64,000 nucleotides of DNA from Gloeopeniophorella convolvens (taxonomy: Eukaryota; Basidiomycota; Agaricomycetes; Russulales). Positions 25,686 through 38,215 of this stretch are shown in pieces (within the stretch, counting starts at the first letter, position 1; each line of letters opens with the position of its first letter). The stretch covers positions 1-64,000 of the forward strand of contig WTXD01000006.1 in NCBI GenBank assembly GCA_022496205.1, written 5' to 3'. The notes below the pieces were generated by a model that saw nothing but the letters and a program-made list of their open reading frames with translations, did not search any database and was not told the origin of the DNA. A program made the translations under genes and the position numbers.

Positions 25686-28600
25686 ATGTCACAGCTATAC
25701 TCTACCCTTCCACCACAACCACATCCACAGGATGCAAGTGTCAGTCAGATGCAAGAGTATTCAGCGACGGAAGTCCCGACCCTGGGGTCAAACGCCCAGT
25801 CCGATCCCGCCGCGCTGCTCCGACAAGCTGCTCTGTCCAGCCGCAAGCTCAAGCGTCGAAAACTCGATACGACGGCGCTCCCTGCTCCCATTCCTAGCTC
25901 ACTCGCACGACCTGTCGCTCCCACCTCCTCGATTGTTCTTGATTATGGCCAGGAAGAGTCGTCGTCAGCCACTCCGACGTCGGAGTCTGTTCCCTCTGCC
26001 CCTGCTATGACCTCGTCGTCAAGCTCGTCTAGCGCACATATGCCACCACCAAGCATCGTACAGATGAACAGCATCATTGGAAGTGCGCTCGCAGCAATTC
26101 CGGATGACGACGCTTCCGCTCGAGAAGAAGGCGAAATTAGCGAGGGCGAGGAGACGCCGTCTCCAACTTTTCGCAGGTCGATCCCGCCACCCATTGCCAA
26201 TACCACTTTCATAGCCCCGGTAGAGGTCACTACTCCTGCTCATTCTTCCTTCACCCCTCTTTCCCGGTCGCCCTCTGTCCTGACAGAGGAGGCCTATCAG
26301 CGTGCTGTCACTCCTGCTTCTACTGCTACGTCTGCTCGGCGACATAGCACCACCGCGGTCACTACGCCAAAGACTCCCGCTGCTTTGGATTCTGCGAGAC
26401 TCGAGACCCCTCTTTATGTGCTCGATGAAGACCATGTTCGACCTGGTCTGACTAGTGAGTCGCTTGGTGTCTGCATACCCCAGCAAAGTCTGACCTTGTT
26501 CCTAGTCACGCAAAAAGAGTATGACAAAGTCAAAGAAATCGTTCTTGATCTTCTTGGATACGGTGTAACACCTGAGTACTTGGTTGACTGCGGTCTTTCT
26601 CGGGAAATCATCTTCTACGTTTTTACGGAGCTCAATCTTCGCCTCCCGAGCAATCTTGATACAAGTGGCATCCCACCCTATCCTCCACCTCCGGACGTCA
26701 TTGCATCTATACTGGCATCTCACTTTAATCCTGCATATTCTTCGATTCTCCCAGCCAAACCCACGGGCGACGAGGCCGCTCTTCCACGTACCCCTGGGCA
26801 CCCTCTGCCCCCACGACCTCACGTGTCTCAATGTATGTGCTCTCAGGCTTCTTTCTACGGGCCGTTCTAATCTATTCTTGCAGCGTCTGCTCCACTGCCT
26901 CAGGTCCAAGCTACTTCTTTTGATGCCTCGGCGTCTGTTGCTGTGCTAGAGCTATCGGAATCTGCCCTGAGCGTCATGGAGCAACAGCGAAAGCAAGAAC
27001 TCCTCGCTCGCAAGGCCGTGCAGGCCTCAAGGAAACGTAAGGAGCCTGCGTCTCCTGCCTCTACTCTGCCTTCGACATCACCAGCGCGATCGGCGAAGAC
27101 CGAGGTCAGCATGAGGCATTCTGCCTCTGCCGTAAGCGTGGACGATTTCCTGAACAGTCTTGGTCCGACTCTCCCCAAGGACACGCCTGAGTCCGCTCTC
27201 AACTTCGACGTCGGAAACGCCTTTCCGACCCCGAGGGTGGATTCCCCTGAACCCATGAACGTCGATGACGAGATCCCCGGCTTTGGGGGACATTTGTACT
27301 CAGAGTACAACCCGCTACCCAGACCTTCAGTGGACGCACTGTCTGGACCTTCACCCCCAGGGGCGATGTCGATGCCGGAATCCTTCGACGAACTCAGACC
27401 TACTGAAGGAAATAGGACCGAGGCCGCCCTTCCCCCACGCGAGTCTCCACAAGCTGCGGACGAAGCTCCTTCTCGGGCAAGCAGCGAGGGTACTCCTGCA
27501 CCTCAGCCAATGGGTGACGGCGACCGCGACGTTCGTCGATCGTCCGACACACCTCAGCCAACTGCGCCCGTACCCCGGCGAGGCACCAAGCGCCCTGTCG
27601 CATCGGATTTCGATTCAGAACCTGTCTCGAAGACCTTCACTCCTCCTGTGGTGTCACGTACTGGATCCGGCTTCGGATTCAGCACATACGCAAGCACGTT
27701 CCATCCTAATCCGCATGTCCGCCGGAAGATGAATGCTGCCGCCGCCGCCGGGGGGTTTGCTGGGCTCATCGTACAACGCCGTTGCGTTATCGACGTCAGC
27801 GACAGTGAAGAAGAATCGAGCGACGACGAGGCGCCCCCGACGACACCTGCGCCGTCGACCCCATCCGACCCGTCGCCGCGCGACTCGGCTCTCGCGCTGG
27901 AACAGGAGATTGAGCGCATGCGCCGATTGATTCGGGAGCGCGAAGAGCTGCAGTTGCGCAAGCAGGTGGTGAGAACCAAATTGTGCAATCTGTGTGCTTT
28001 TAAAGCTTATCTGCGACTTGCGTAACGCGTAGATGTCGTCCGGACGGTCGACGCCCGCTTCCAGGACGGCGCCCGCAGCCTCCGCGACATCTGAGCAGCC
28101 TTCCGAGAGGGCGGCATCGTCGTCTACGAGTGAGAGCGAGATCTCGAGATCTGCGACGGAGCGGGACACGCTGCCCAAAAACGGTGGGTTTCCTTTCCAG
28201 GGGTGCTGGGAGTCTGGTGCAGCGGGGCTCGGAAGCATTAATCTGGACCCGGCGCCAATCACGTGTGTGCGCAGCGCGAGCCCCTATCGGTATCACGCAC
28301 ACCAGCTGGCACATTTGCTAACTCTTTGCTTCCGCACGTCTTCTCTCGCGTCCCGTTTTGCTAACTTTAAAATCTTGATTGGAAGCAGTGCTGGCGAATG
28401 TGACCGTGGCAACTTCGCCTCGCGTGGATGCCGACGCGAACAGCACCCCTTCGCCGCCTGCCCTTACACCCCTATCGCTCGAAGATAGCTCCAAAGTTCA
28501 AGCTGCCGTGTCTGCACCCACCGGTTACTGTCTCTTTCCCCCTTGTCTCCGAATCGAGCCGTCGTGCTGACTGTTTTCTTTGTGTCTTCCCCCGCGCTGC

Positions 28601-29913
28601 TGATCATCACTTGGTCGTCACATGCTCCGCCGCCGTGTGCTTTCCCGCCATTCCAAAACCGAACCTGCAGATCAAGCTGCTGTCACGCATACAGCGACCA
28701 TCGAGCCCGTTGGCGACCCAGGCAAGTCTCCGTTATCTCCCGTGTGACACCCACGGAGGCCTCTTACTCTCTCACCCCCCTTCTACCTCCCCCATCCCCC
28801 CTGCTTCCTCACAACCCTCGATTTGTCCTTCTGATCTGTGGCTGCTATACGCTGGCACGTTGGCTTCTTACGACCGGCTCGCTTCGACGAACTCTGTGGC
28901 GTGCTTCCTCACGGCTCGGGGTCCGGTGCTTCGTAGGCCTCACTGCCGAATCGCGGCCAGAATCAGCGGCAAGGATCTTCCTCTCCCCTTCTGCGCCGAC
29001 AGCAACCAATCTTTTCTAATTCGCTTTCTTTCCATACTACCGTTGCGCCTTGGTTTTGTTTTATGTGTATCTTCAAACCTTTCAACCGTCTGCTGTCGTT
29101 GCATCTGAACCCCCGACGCGTATACTCTTTTTGTCTCTCGTGTTGGATTTTTTAGGCTTCTTCTAGGGCCTCGACGCCACCGCTCCCCCCGGAGCCAGCC
29201 CCACTACTAGCAGAGGACGGACCGGATGCCGAAAACGTCGACGTTGCTGCGTCGGCTCAGGTACGTCTCGATCCCTTTGAACGCCTCGGAGGTTGCTACC
29301 ACGCGAGAGTGATTTCTGGCCGTCGATATTTGTTGCTGATAATTTGTGCCTGGCCTTTCTCCCCTCCAGGTCCGCAACAGCGCGCAAGTCAAGCAGGGGT
29401 CGTCGTTCGCGGTCTATGACTCTGTGTTGTCTCCGTACCCTTTTCTCAGTGGACACTCACTTGCGATGCAGGAGTTGGCCGATAGTAGCGACAACATGCC
29501 AGAGCTGAGGCGCCTGAAGATACAAGTCGCGCTGCGGCAGATGACGGCGAAAGGGCTGGAAAACGCGCGCATCTGTCAGTTCGAGGTGCCTGGCGGCGGA
29601 ATCTGCCGCGATGCAGGCTGCGGCGATATCCACCTGAGCCGGCTGGAGGTGGAGCCCAACGGTGCGCCCCGTCCCGTTTGACCGCACGCATGCTACCATC
29701 GTCGTCTTATTGGCTGGATCGGGGGGCTTGCGTTTGTTGCGGACGTTTGCTGCTTTCACAGATGCGGAAGCGGCGCACTATCTCAGCGGGGGCAACAACG
29801 ATCGCAATGTGGCGCAAATGCTGGCGGCGCTTCAGGCGGCGCGTGCGCGACGCCCAGAGGCAACGTTCGACGAGCGCGCTCAAGAAGCATGGACGACGAT
29901 GCAAGTGAGATAG
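25686..29913 (+). CDS. zf-C3H1 zinc-finger protein, Red1/ZFC3H1-like
   Basis: A long multi-exon gene starting MSQLYSTLPPQPHPQDASVS. The N-terminal part is Ser/Pro-rich with an acidic EEGEISEGEE motif. A conserved helical block follows (VKEIVLDLLGYGVTPEYLVD, IIFYVFTELNLRLPSNLD), then a disordered stretch with a coiled coil (ALEQEIERMRRLIREREELQ). The C-terminus carries a CX9CX4CX3H finger, CQFEVPGGGICRDAGCGDIH, preceded by MPELRRLKIQVALRQM. This is the putative zinc-finger family (zf-C3H1) shared by fission-yeast Red1 and human ZFC3H1, scaffolds of the MTREC/PAXT complexes that bring the nuclear exosome to cryptic and meiotic RNAs. The stop is at 29911-29913. The 28.0-29.2 kb part has several small exons and introns I could not border exactly. 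Confidence 0.75.
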
Positions 29914-30667
29914 AGAACGTGGCCGTGTCGCGGGAAGATTCTGTGACGTCGCAGGGCGCTGCTGATCGACGACAGCGGGAGGGGCCAGACAGCAAACGCA
30001 AGGAGGCCACGCACGCACACAAGGGGACGCGACTGTAATTGTGGAAGGACGACGCGACGGCGTGTGGCAAGAAAGTGAAATTCTTTTCGAGTACTGCGGC
30101 CCTGCGTTACTGCTAGATCTGGCTGGCCCCTGGCATTTTCGATGGTCAAAAGCGGCGAGCGAAAGAGCGCCTAGCGCCACTGGGGAAGCGCCGAGGAGAA
30201 CAAGGTAGCGGAGGAGCCGGGGCGGGCGTGTAGATAGATAGGGCAGCGTGTAGTTGGATGAGGGCTGTGCAACGAAGCGGATTGGAGCATCGAGTGTGAA
30301 GACATGGAGAGGGACGTGTCGGCGGCGTCTGTGGTTGTGGTGGATGTGGTGGTGGTGCGGGTGTTCTGGGCGGGTCTGCGCCGGGAGGTCGGGTCGATCC
30401 AGAAAAGGGGATAATTGAACCTTGGCGTCTGGGCTAAGACGTCTGGGAATGGAAGTATGTGAATGTTTGGGGGTGTGCCTGGGAAAGTTCTGGATATAGA
30501 TAAGCGGGTGTTGCTGGAAAAGGGAGAGCCTCCATCGCTCCCAAAAGCAAAAGGCCCCCGTCTTCCCCCTTGCCTCTTTCGTCCCCCCTGCCTTTTCCGG
30601 TCCGTCCCCTTCCAGCCCGCCGCTCGACCAGAGCAGCCCCCGCCCCGCCCGTCCCCCGCCCTTGTGC
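29914..30667. promoter_or_regulatory. Promoter and 5' leader of the MADS gene
   Basis: A 754-bp gene-free interval. From about 30530 to the ATG the plus strand becomes C/T- and CCC-rich, the usual look of a basidiomycete transcribed leader. Upstream it is purine-rich with GTGGTGGTG repeats near 30335-30360. The assignment is positional. Confidence 0.45.
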
Positions 30668-31874
30668 ATGGCCTTTCGCCGCCCCTCCGCCTCGGCCATC
30701 GACCCAGTCAACCCCTACGCGTCCTACCCCCAGTCCCAGGACGCCTCTCCCGTCTCCGCCATGCAGGACGACCCCTCCAAGCGCGCCGACCCCGCCGGCC
30801 ACCCTCCCCCTGCAGACCAGTTCATCAACGACCAGGATGCCAACGACAGCGCTGCCGACGAGGACGAGGACGACGAGAAGCCAAAGTCGGACAAGAAGAC
30901 CGGCAGACGCAAGATTAAGATTGAATTCATCCAGGATAAATCCAGACGCCATATCACCTTCTCAAAAAGGAAAGCTGGTCCGTCCTCTCCACGTCCTCCT
31001 CGTCGTCCGTGCATCTATGCTCACCCGCCCCGTCGCTTCCAGGTATCATGAAAAAGGTCGCCTCGTTTGCTCCATTTTTTTGGCCTTGTTTTCTTACAAA
31101 TGACCCACTATCTAGGCTTACGAACTCTCCACTCTCACCGGAACACAAGTCCTCCTCCTAGTCGTATCAGAGACAGGACTCGTCTACACTTTCACCACCG
31201 CAAAGCTCCAACCTCTCGTCACCCAGCCGGAGGGCAAGAACCTTATCCAAGCATGTCTCAATGCGCCACACGGCACCCTCCCGAACACGATGCCCGTTGG
31301 TCCTCCGATGGGCGGCCGTGCTGCCTCCAACCCCGGCATGTCTGGCGTGCCGTCGCACCACAACAACGTCCCCGGTGGCCTCGCCATTGGCAGCGACAAG
31401 CCCGACGACGGCGGCGAGGCGGACGATAGCGGCGAACGCACGGGCAACAAGCGCCGCCGGCGTGAGTCGACCTCGGGCTCGGGTCCGCGTGCCACCCGCA
31501 GCAACTCGAACGCGGGCGGCGCCAACCCGTCCGCATCTCCGCACAGCCCCGCACAGCCGCTCCCGCCGGCCATCGCCATCCCGCAGCACGGGCAGGGCCA
31601 GCACTCGGCGCACCCGGGCAACCCGCCGATCCTCGGCCCGTCGCCGACGACCGCATCGCCGCAGCCGACGTCCCCGCACTACCCGCACGCCAGCCCGACG
31701 CACTACCCTGGCCCGCACGGTCCGCAGGACCACAACCTGTACGGCCAGCCGCCGGGCCTCATGGCCCCGCCCGCCCCGCCGAACTACACGTTTGGCCAGC
31801 CTGGCCAGCCGGGCCCACCTGGCCAGTGGTCGCACGGCGGCGGACCTGTGCAGGGTGGCTACCCACGGCGGTGA
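30668..31874 (+). CDS. MCM1: SRF-type MADS-box transcription factor (Mcm1-like)
   Basis: Three exons, 30668-30977, 31043-31056 and 31116-31874, give an in-frame product of 360 residues. An acidic, proline-rich lead-in (SAADEDEDDEKPKSDKKTG) precedes the MADS domain: RRKIKIEFIQDKSRRHITFS, KRKAGIMKKAYELSTLTGTQ, VLLLVVSETGLVYTFTTAKL. The SAM-like extension QPLVTQPEGKNLIQACLN completes the Mcm1/SRF pattern, as opposed to the MEF2 type. The middle exon is only 14 nt and encodes the GIMKK turn inside the DNA-contacting helix. The C-terminus is long, Pro/Gly/His-rich and probably an activation or partner-binding region. Mcm1 homologues control mating, cell-cycle and development genes with cofactors. 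Confidence 0.95.
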
Positions 31875-34787
31875 GCGCGCGCACGCGCACGCGTCTTTCT
31901 GTGTGTGTATGCCTGCGTGTCCGTCTGCCTGTGTGTGTACGCCTTCTACTGCGCTTCAAACCCGCTAATACACGCTTATAAGCTTCGGCCTTTGCTGTTC
32001 CCCTTGCGCGGGCCCCGGTCGACCCGTCTGTAATAATACTTGCGCGATTCCGCGTCCTTTTGTTCCTTCTTCGCGCCCGCGCGTTTGCTCCGTCGTGCCC
32101 CCCGCTCCCCCCTATTACGATTTTCTTGCCATGTCCATGATTTCCGTTCAGGTTCTTTTTCCCGTTTCGTTCCTGGGCTTGCCGACAACGACCGCCTTGT
32201 TCACGAAAGTATGCCTCCTGCTTTGCTTCTCCCCCCCTTTTTTTCTTTTTGCTCGCTCGCTCGCTCGCCTGCTGCCTGTGATGATGTATTACCCCCCTCG
32301 CTGAAATCGGTTCTTGCACGCACTTGCTCTCGCTCCTCTCCTCACCGTGTCTCGTGTAGCCGTCGTGCCATCGCCCTTCCGGATCTGACACCCGCCTTAC
32401 CACCCTTCCCCCCGCTCCCCCGTAGCGTACGTACGCAACCCGCGTGTTGACCGTTCATACTCGTTGAAATCGGAGAAACACCCATGTACAAAATAGACTC
32501 AGCTTGCACACGTCCGACTCTACAGAGCAACGACGCAAGTGAAACGTATCGCTTTGTTCTTCCCTGTTCAGGGACGCGGCGCGTCTCCAGGGCGGCCCCG
32601 CGGCGCGATTTAATAATGAAGCGACCCTAAAAAGACAACCCGCGGCGACGGGCGGCGGGGGACGCGCCAGACGCGACGCGACGTGACGCGGGGATTCGTT
32701 TCATTTTATGTTTACGGTATCTATTACGGCCGCGCGAGTGAACTTTGAACTTCTCGCCCGTGGGCCCGCCGCAGTGCCGGGGCGCGCGCAGCGGGAGTCG
32801 GATGCACGACGCGACGCGAGTGGCTTCTTCGCTCGCCGAATCGATCTGGCCATGGGTTGCCGGTTAGGTCTGGCTGGATCCGAATCCGGCGGTGCCAGTG
32901 CACGCGCGTGCGCGTGCTCGGGCAGATTTTGATACGCGAGCTGTGCGAGAGCCTGGTCAGTTTAGCTCGCAGATCGGATCTGGTTGCAGGGTTCGATGCA
33001 ATGGGACAGTATACTCTATAGCTACATGTGCGATTACAAGCACGAGATCGTGGTTCTGTATTGTATTGTGCATCATCATATGCCACTGGGTGCGTGATGC
33101 CGGCTGCGTTATTATATGTATTTGAGTGCCGGCGAACAAAGCGTGCGCGCGCCACGACGCGACGCGACGCGATCGATGATGTCACGGGACCCGGAGCATC
33201 TGCGCGTCCGCGTCCTTTGACAGGACGTCCGGTGCTGCGAGGTGCTGCGACGAGCGCGTCGGTGGACGAGCCCCCTGCCAGGCCGCACCTGCCGCCCGAT
33301 CGTGCTGCTGATGCATGCAGACGCACGCATCTCTGCGCACACGGTCACGGCGCGAGTACGCTGGCACCTCGCGACCGTTTTCCGGTGCCCCGCGCGCCTG
33401 ACGACGGACGCATCCACATCATCTACATCACGATGTGCCTCCTAGACCGGGCTCGGCTCCTCCGGAGTACGTCGGCCCAAACAAAAAATATACAATATAT
33501 ATTGGAACACTGATGACTGAGACATGGAATGGGGTGAGTAAGACGATGTTACTTGGATCACGGCGGGGGGGACGGGCAGGCAGGCAGGTGATTAAGTTAA
33601 GTTAGTGGTGTAGGACCGGGGGGAAGACGCGTGTGGGGTAGACGAGCGGGGGATATCGGCGTGAACGAGCGCGTGCGTAGATTGTGGGGCAGACAGACGA
33701 GATGGACAGATGTTGGCAAGACGCGTCCACACCAGAAGCCAGGAGAAAAAAAACCAACCCAACCCAACCACTGTTCCGGCCTGCGCAGCGCAGAACACCA
33801 ATGACGCGAACACAGCGGGGATCCAGGGACGCGATCGCGCGGAGATCCACGGGGATTTCAGGCGCCGCCGGTGCGCAGCGCCCGAAGCGGCTCCGCGCGC
33901 GAGCGGGGTGCAAACCTTGTGCGGCGGCGGAGGCTGGGAGCGCGCGCGTGCGGGCGTGACGGGGCTGCCGGCATCCATCACGTCACGGCAAAGCCGATCC
34001 GCCCATCTCGCGCGACGGCGCGGCGCGCGCACAGCCCTGCCGTCTCCAGCAGGTGGGCGTGCCCGTGGCGTCCTAGGGCAGGGCTAGGCTCGCCGCGGGT
34101 CTCGTCCTAGGCGCGCAGCGCTGGGGTCCCTGCCTGCGTCATGGGGCGCGGAGGTTGGGCGGGCGGCGCGGGGACCCCGTCCCGAGAAGACGCGAAGGTA
34201 CAGCGGGCTGGCAGGACCCTAGGGGGCTGTGTGTCCATGGGTACGGGGCGAGGGCAGCGGAGCATGAATGGCGTGGCGAGCGAGGCGCTCGGAGAAGCGG
34301 CTGGTCTGATAGAAGCTGCGGGCGTGGTGGGCCTGAGGCGCGCGTGCGCGTGCATAGAGGCATATGAAAACCAGATAGCTGGGGAGGGCCCGGGGCACAC
34401 ATAGATTGGCCAGGCGCGAGCTGTTGTCATCAGGCGGGAAAGATCCGGGCTATATCGTGTGCATGCTTGCGCCACATCTGGGTTCTGCAGCACCGAGAGT
34501 GGGACGCGCAGCGGCCACGAGGAAGCGGGCGGGACGCGGAGGCGTCGTACCGTCGAATCGTCCTGGACACGTTTGAGGAAGGCCAACTGCTCGGATAAGC
34601 AGGCAAGGGGGCCCGTCTGCCGTGAGCGAGTTGCACCCCCGTCATGCGCACCCCCGCGCGTCCGCCCTGAATTGCCCCGGACCCTCGAATTGCATGCCGC
34701 AGACAGCTCCCGCACGAGCACGCCTAGCAACCGTTCCCATGTCCCCGGTCAACTGCACACATTTACGCAACCCCCGCTGCGCCACAA
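31875..34787. other. 2.9-kb gene-free interval
   Basis: It lies between the MADS stop and the methyltransferase stop. It holds CGACG/GACGCGACGCGAC microsatellite-like runs near 32655-32695 and 33153-33172, a CTCGCTCGCTCG run near 32250, and a short AT island near 33481-33508. Several long GC-rich open frames exist on both strands, but they are arginine/proline-rich shadows with no family motif. It may contain a long 3' UTR or noncoding transcripts. I see no supported gene. Confidence 0.5.
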
Positions 34788-37700
34788 TCAATAGGCCTTC
34801 CACGCGCAGAAGACACGGAACGTCCGGCTGAGTCGCTGTTTCCGTGGGCCCACGTCTTCGCCATCATCGTCCCCGTCCTCGACGTCTGACAGCTCGGCGG
34901 ACGATAAGCCTGCGCTCTTGAGAGGGAGACCAACGGCGCGCGTCTTGCGCCGTGCGCGTTTCTCTGCCTGGTACTCCTCCCACTTCTCGCACGCGTCGTC
35001 AAACGCCTTGCGGTTGCTCGTCCTTGCAAGCTTCGGCGCGGGGGAGAGGAACGCGGAGGTGATGCGGGATTTCATATCGATGCAATCGCTCATATCCCTA
35101 CGCCCCCAATTGATTTATCAGTGAACAGGTCTCGGCGAGAAGACTAGGCACGTACAGTTCAAATCGAGTTAGTAGGTCGTCGAACTCGACCCGCGACATG
35201 CCCACTAGCTCTGCGTGGAAATTGGCCTTGTCCTTTTCGCCGGAATGCGTAGAGGGGGCAGTGGAACGCGAGTGGGCATGCTCCCCCTGTCCTTTCTGCT
35301 GGCTGCGACGTGCGTGCAGCTCTTGGTAGCTACATACCCAATCCCACATTGCCTCGGCGCAAGCAACGATCTCTGTAACCCGCGTCGATAGATGTAGATT
35401 CAAGCTTTGTAGGTCAAACTTGAGCCGTTGATTCGGTAGGGTATTCAGCCGACTTGCGACATTGAGATCTTCCGCGAGCGCGTGCGAAAAGGCCGTGTGC
35501 ACAGTGCCCATCGAGCATTCCCCAGACCACAAAGACATGTCGGAGGATAGAACAGACGAGGTGGAAGGAAGGCTGCGCCGCGCTGTGCGCCCAGGCTTGG
35601 CAACAGTGTTCGGCAAATTTACAGTGCTCGTCGATGCCTTCTGGCGCGCCGTCACGGTCCCAGGAGCGATGGCCGTCTCGTCAAGTACGACATACTGCTG
35701 CGTGTGGTGCAGAAGTTCGCGGCCATCGATGAGGGTCGCCGCCGAGCCCATGTTCGCATGATCCTTATGACGATACGGCGTCGAGCCCTTGACGAACGTC
35801 GCCGTCTTCGCGGGCCGCTCTGGGGGAGGGCGTAGGCGCGGCACCACAGGAACATTGTAGCCCGAATTGAGCTCGGTCTCCGAGTCGCTAGTCTCATCTG
35901 AAGGACCCCATGGCTGCCGCTTGATCTCAGCTAGATTCAATGGGGGAAACATGAACATGAGGGGGGCGTGGGTTCGTAGATCTGCCACCACTCCGTCAGT
36001 GGCCGCATTGTTATGAAAACACTGCGAACTCACTATTAAAATAGATGGGGAGTGAATTTGCGAGGAGTGAAAGCGGGGAGAGGTTAATGAATCGAGCGGC
36101 GTGCATCTCGGTGTAGATGTACTCGAGGAGAGAATGGTCCCGAGGGTTCATTGGTACACTGGACACCGACCGCGAACTGTCCGAGAGTGCACTCGAGCCG
36201 CCCATTGAAGACGTGCTATCGCCGATATGAATCGGAACCGGAAGCGTTGACATGGCGGCGGCGACCGCCATGCCAGGAACCATAGGTGAATAAATTATTG
36301 AATCGAAAGCGGTGGTGGCTGTTGCTAGTCCATTGTGCGAGAGTCTTCGTTGGCCGTTAGTGCTGTGGTATACTCCGTGGGAAAGGTGGCTGCTTGATGA
36401 AGGTGGCGTCGTAGAATACGGGACGGGTGTCGTCGACCGCGTAGGTGGAGGCGAGTCGGGTGATATCCCGGGAAAGAATAAATCTTCTTCTATCATCTGA
36501 CGGGCGTCCCCGTTCTCAAAACGTGCGATGATATGTCGTCGCAGTAAGACACACCTCGATGGCCGCACCGGGTTTCATTACTCGCGAGATTTCCTCGAGT
36601 AGAAAGTCCCACTTTTAACAAGTAAACAGTCAGCGTGGTACATCAGGGGTGCATAAACTAGAGATCCTCGGACTTACCTTGTCTTCGGGGATTCCGTGAG
36701 CGATTCGTTTAATGTGCCTGCAAAAAGCATGTCGTCAACGCCCGGCGCCACATTAGCTAGCGTATAGCCGCGCACACGAAGTCAAACTCCTCATTTGGGA
36801 ACGGAAGTCCCTCAAGGCTATGGCCGTGTCAATTTCTGTCAGTGATGATACGTTCGAGTGAGTAAAATGGTGGACCGACCAGTTGGCTTGCACCCATGTT
36901 ATCCGGGACCCCAGGTCAGAAGAGCGGAGATGGGATAAATCAGGGTGCAGTGGGACCAGATCAAGCCCTGTAGAAGATGAGTCATAGTGCGTGTGGAGGC
37001 TCGCATACTGACCGACAAACTCGCAATTCTGGAAAACCAAACCAGGGATAATTAGCGCACGTGTTCTATGGCATCCGTATCGATGACTTACACGCCAGAC
37101 TTTGGCACACTCTAATATCCACATACCAGACCCTGCACGAAAAACGCAGTGTCAGCATCATCTCCTTCGCGAGGCTGGCTCGTGAAAGGTCCTGACCACA
37201 AGCAAGATCGAGTCTACAACCGCGATAAGTATGCGCCGACATGCGAACATTCGTTGGAAACGTACACTTTGCTTGGAGGTGTCTTGAAGACGTGAAATGT
37301 CTGGCTTCCGGACAATTGCTTCACGAAGCCCGTCTCCCAAACATCGCTGCAAGGTGGCGTTGGATTGAATCTCGGTTATGACGTGAGTTTACGTGAAGAG
37401 AGAACGCAACTGATCAATGACCACTCTCTCGTAATTGCGAGGGTATGGGGCTTCTTTCGTGGAGTAGGCATGGTGCTTCTTATTGCCCTTCACTTTGAAC
37501 TGGGAATCGCGTGCAGCGGCACCGAGCTTGAGTTCTTTGAGGATGGCACGGTCGGCGGTGGAAAAGTGCGCGACATTTCTGGTAGTAGAAGCGGCGTGGG
37601 GGCCGGCAGGTAAAGGCATGCTCGTCGGCTGAGGTGAGGGAACGTTGTCTTTACGTGCAGGAGCAGTTTTTTTGACGCTCTTTCTCCGCATGGGTATGAA

Positions 37701-38215
37701 GTCGGCAAAGGGCTGTTGTGAGTAGGCCGGGTGAGAACACAGTCAAAGACATAGAAGGACGGACTGACCGGGAGGGGTGAAGCGGCAGCAAAGGGAGAAG
37801 TGACGACTATGGGGACCCATGGTGGGTATTTTGGGTCTTGGGGATCTGATGGTAATGATGATCGTGAGGTAGGTTGCAAGTGACGGGCTGGATTGCGGGT
37901 AGGACGGGGAGGAGTGTGAGAGCCGTGGGTAACCGAGGGCGAGTCCGAGTGATGAGGACGAGAGGTAGATGACAGACTGTTGGTGCGCTTTCGAGGAAGA
38001 GAAAAGTTGTGGGACGGCCTGCGAGAAGAAGAGGAGGGCCTGAGGATGGATGAGGGAGCGTTGCGCTGGCCGCGCGAGGAGTCGGTGTCTGAAGAAGGGG
38101 TCAGGGAAGCAGAGGAAAGGTACGGGGAGGATGCGTGAGATGATTTGGTGAGGTCATCAGTGCTCTGAGAAGATCGAGCGGCGGGGCGAAGGCGGTCAGA
38201 GTAGGGCGCGAGCAT
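34788..38215 (-). CDS. SAM-dependent methyltransferase with long disordered flanks
   Basis: It starts MLAPYSDRLRPAARSSQSTD with a Ser/Pro-rich N-terminal region. It continues in conserved YPPWVPIVVTSPFAAASPLP, HFSTADRAILKELKLGAAAR and APYPRNYERVVIDQ, then DVWETGFVKQLSGSQTFHVF. Exon joins recreate the SAM-binding motif I as VLDLACGSGMWILECAKVW, then NCEFVGFDLVPLHPDLS, VQAN and PFPNEEFDFVRV. A GIPEDKWDFLLEEISRVMKPG-type motif is followed by a long C-terminal half of unknown fold. The last 58-nt intron begins GTACGT and joins RFEL to DMSDCIDMKSRITSAF, so the last exon ends AWKAY at 34788. The gene belongs to a class-I methyltransferase group widespread in basidiomycetes whose substrate is unknown to me. 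About eight exons. Confidence 0.85.

Noticed and set aside
31167..31835. Minus-strand open frame of 222 codons opposite the MADS gene
   Set aside because: Val/Arg-rich composition and exact antisense position to the low-complexity MADS C-terminus indicate a shadow.
32724..33417. Minus-strand open frames of 100-200 codons in the gene-free interval
   Set aside because: No family motif, arginine/serine-rich composition typical of GC-rich noncoding sequence, and no splice-supported extension.
34788..35093. Separate small gene starting MSDCIDMKSRITSAF
   Set aside because: A 58-nt GTACGT...TAG intron joins it in frame to the methyltransferase, so it is better explained as that gene's last exon.
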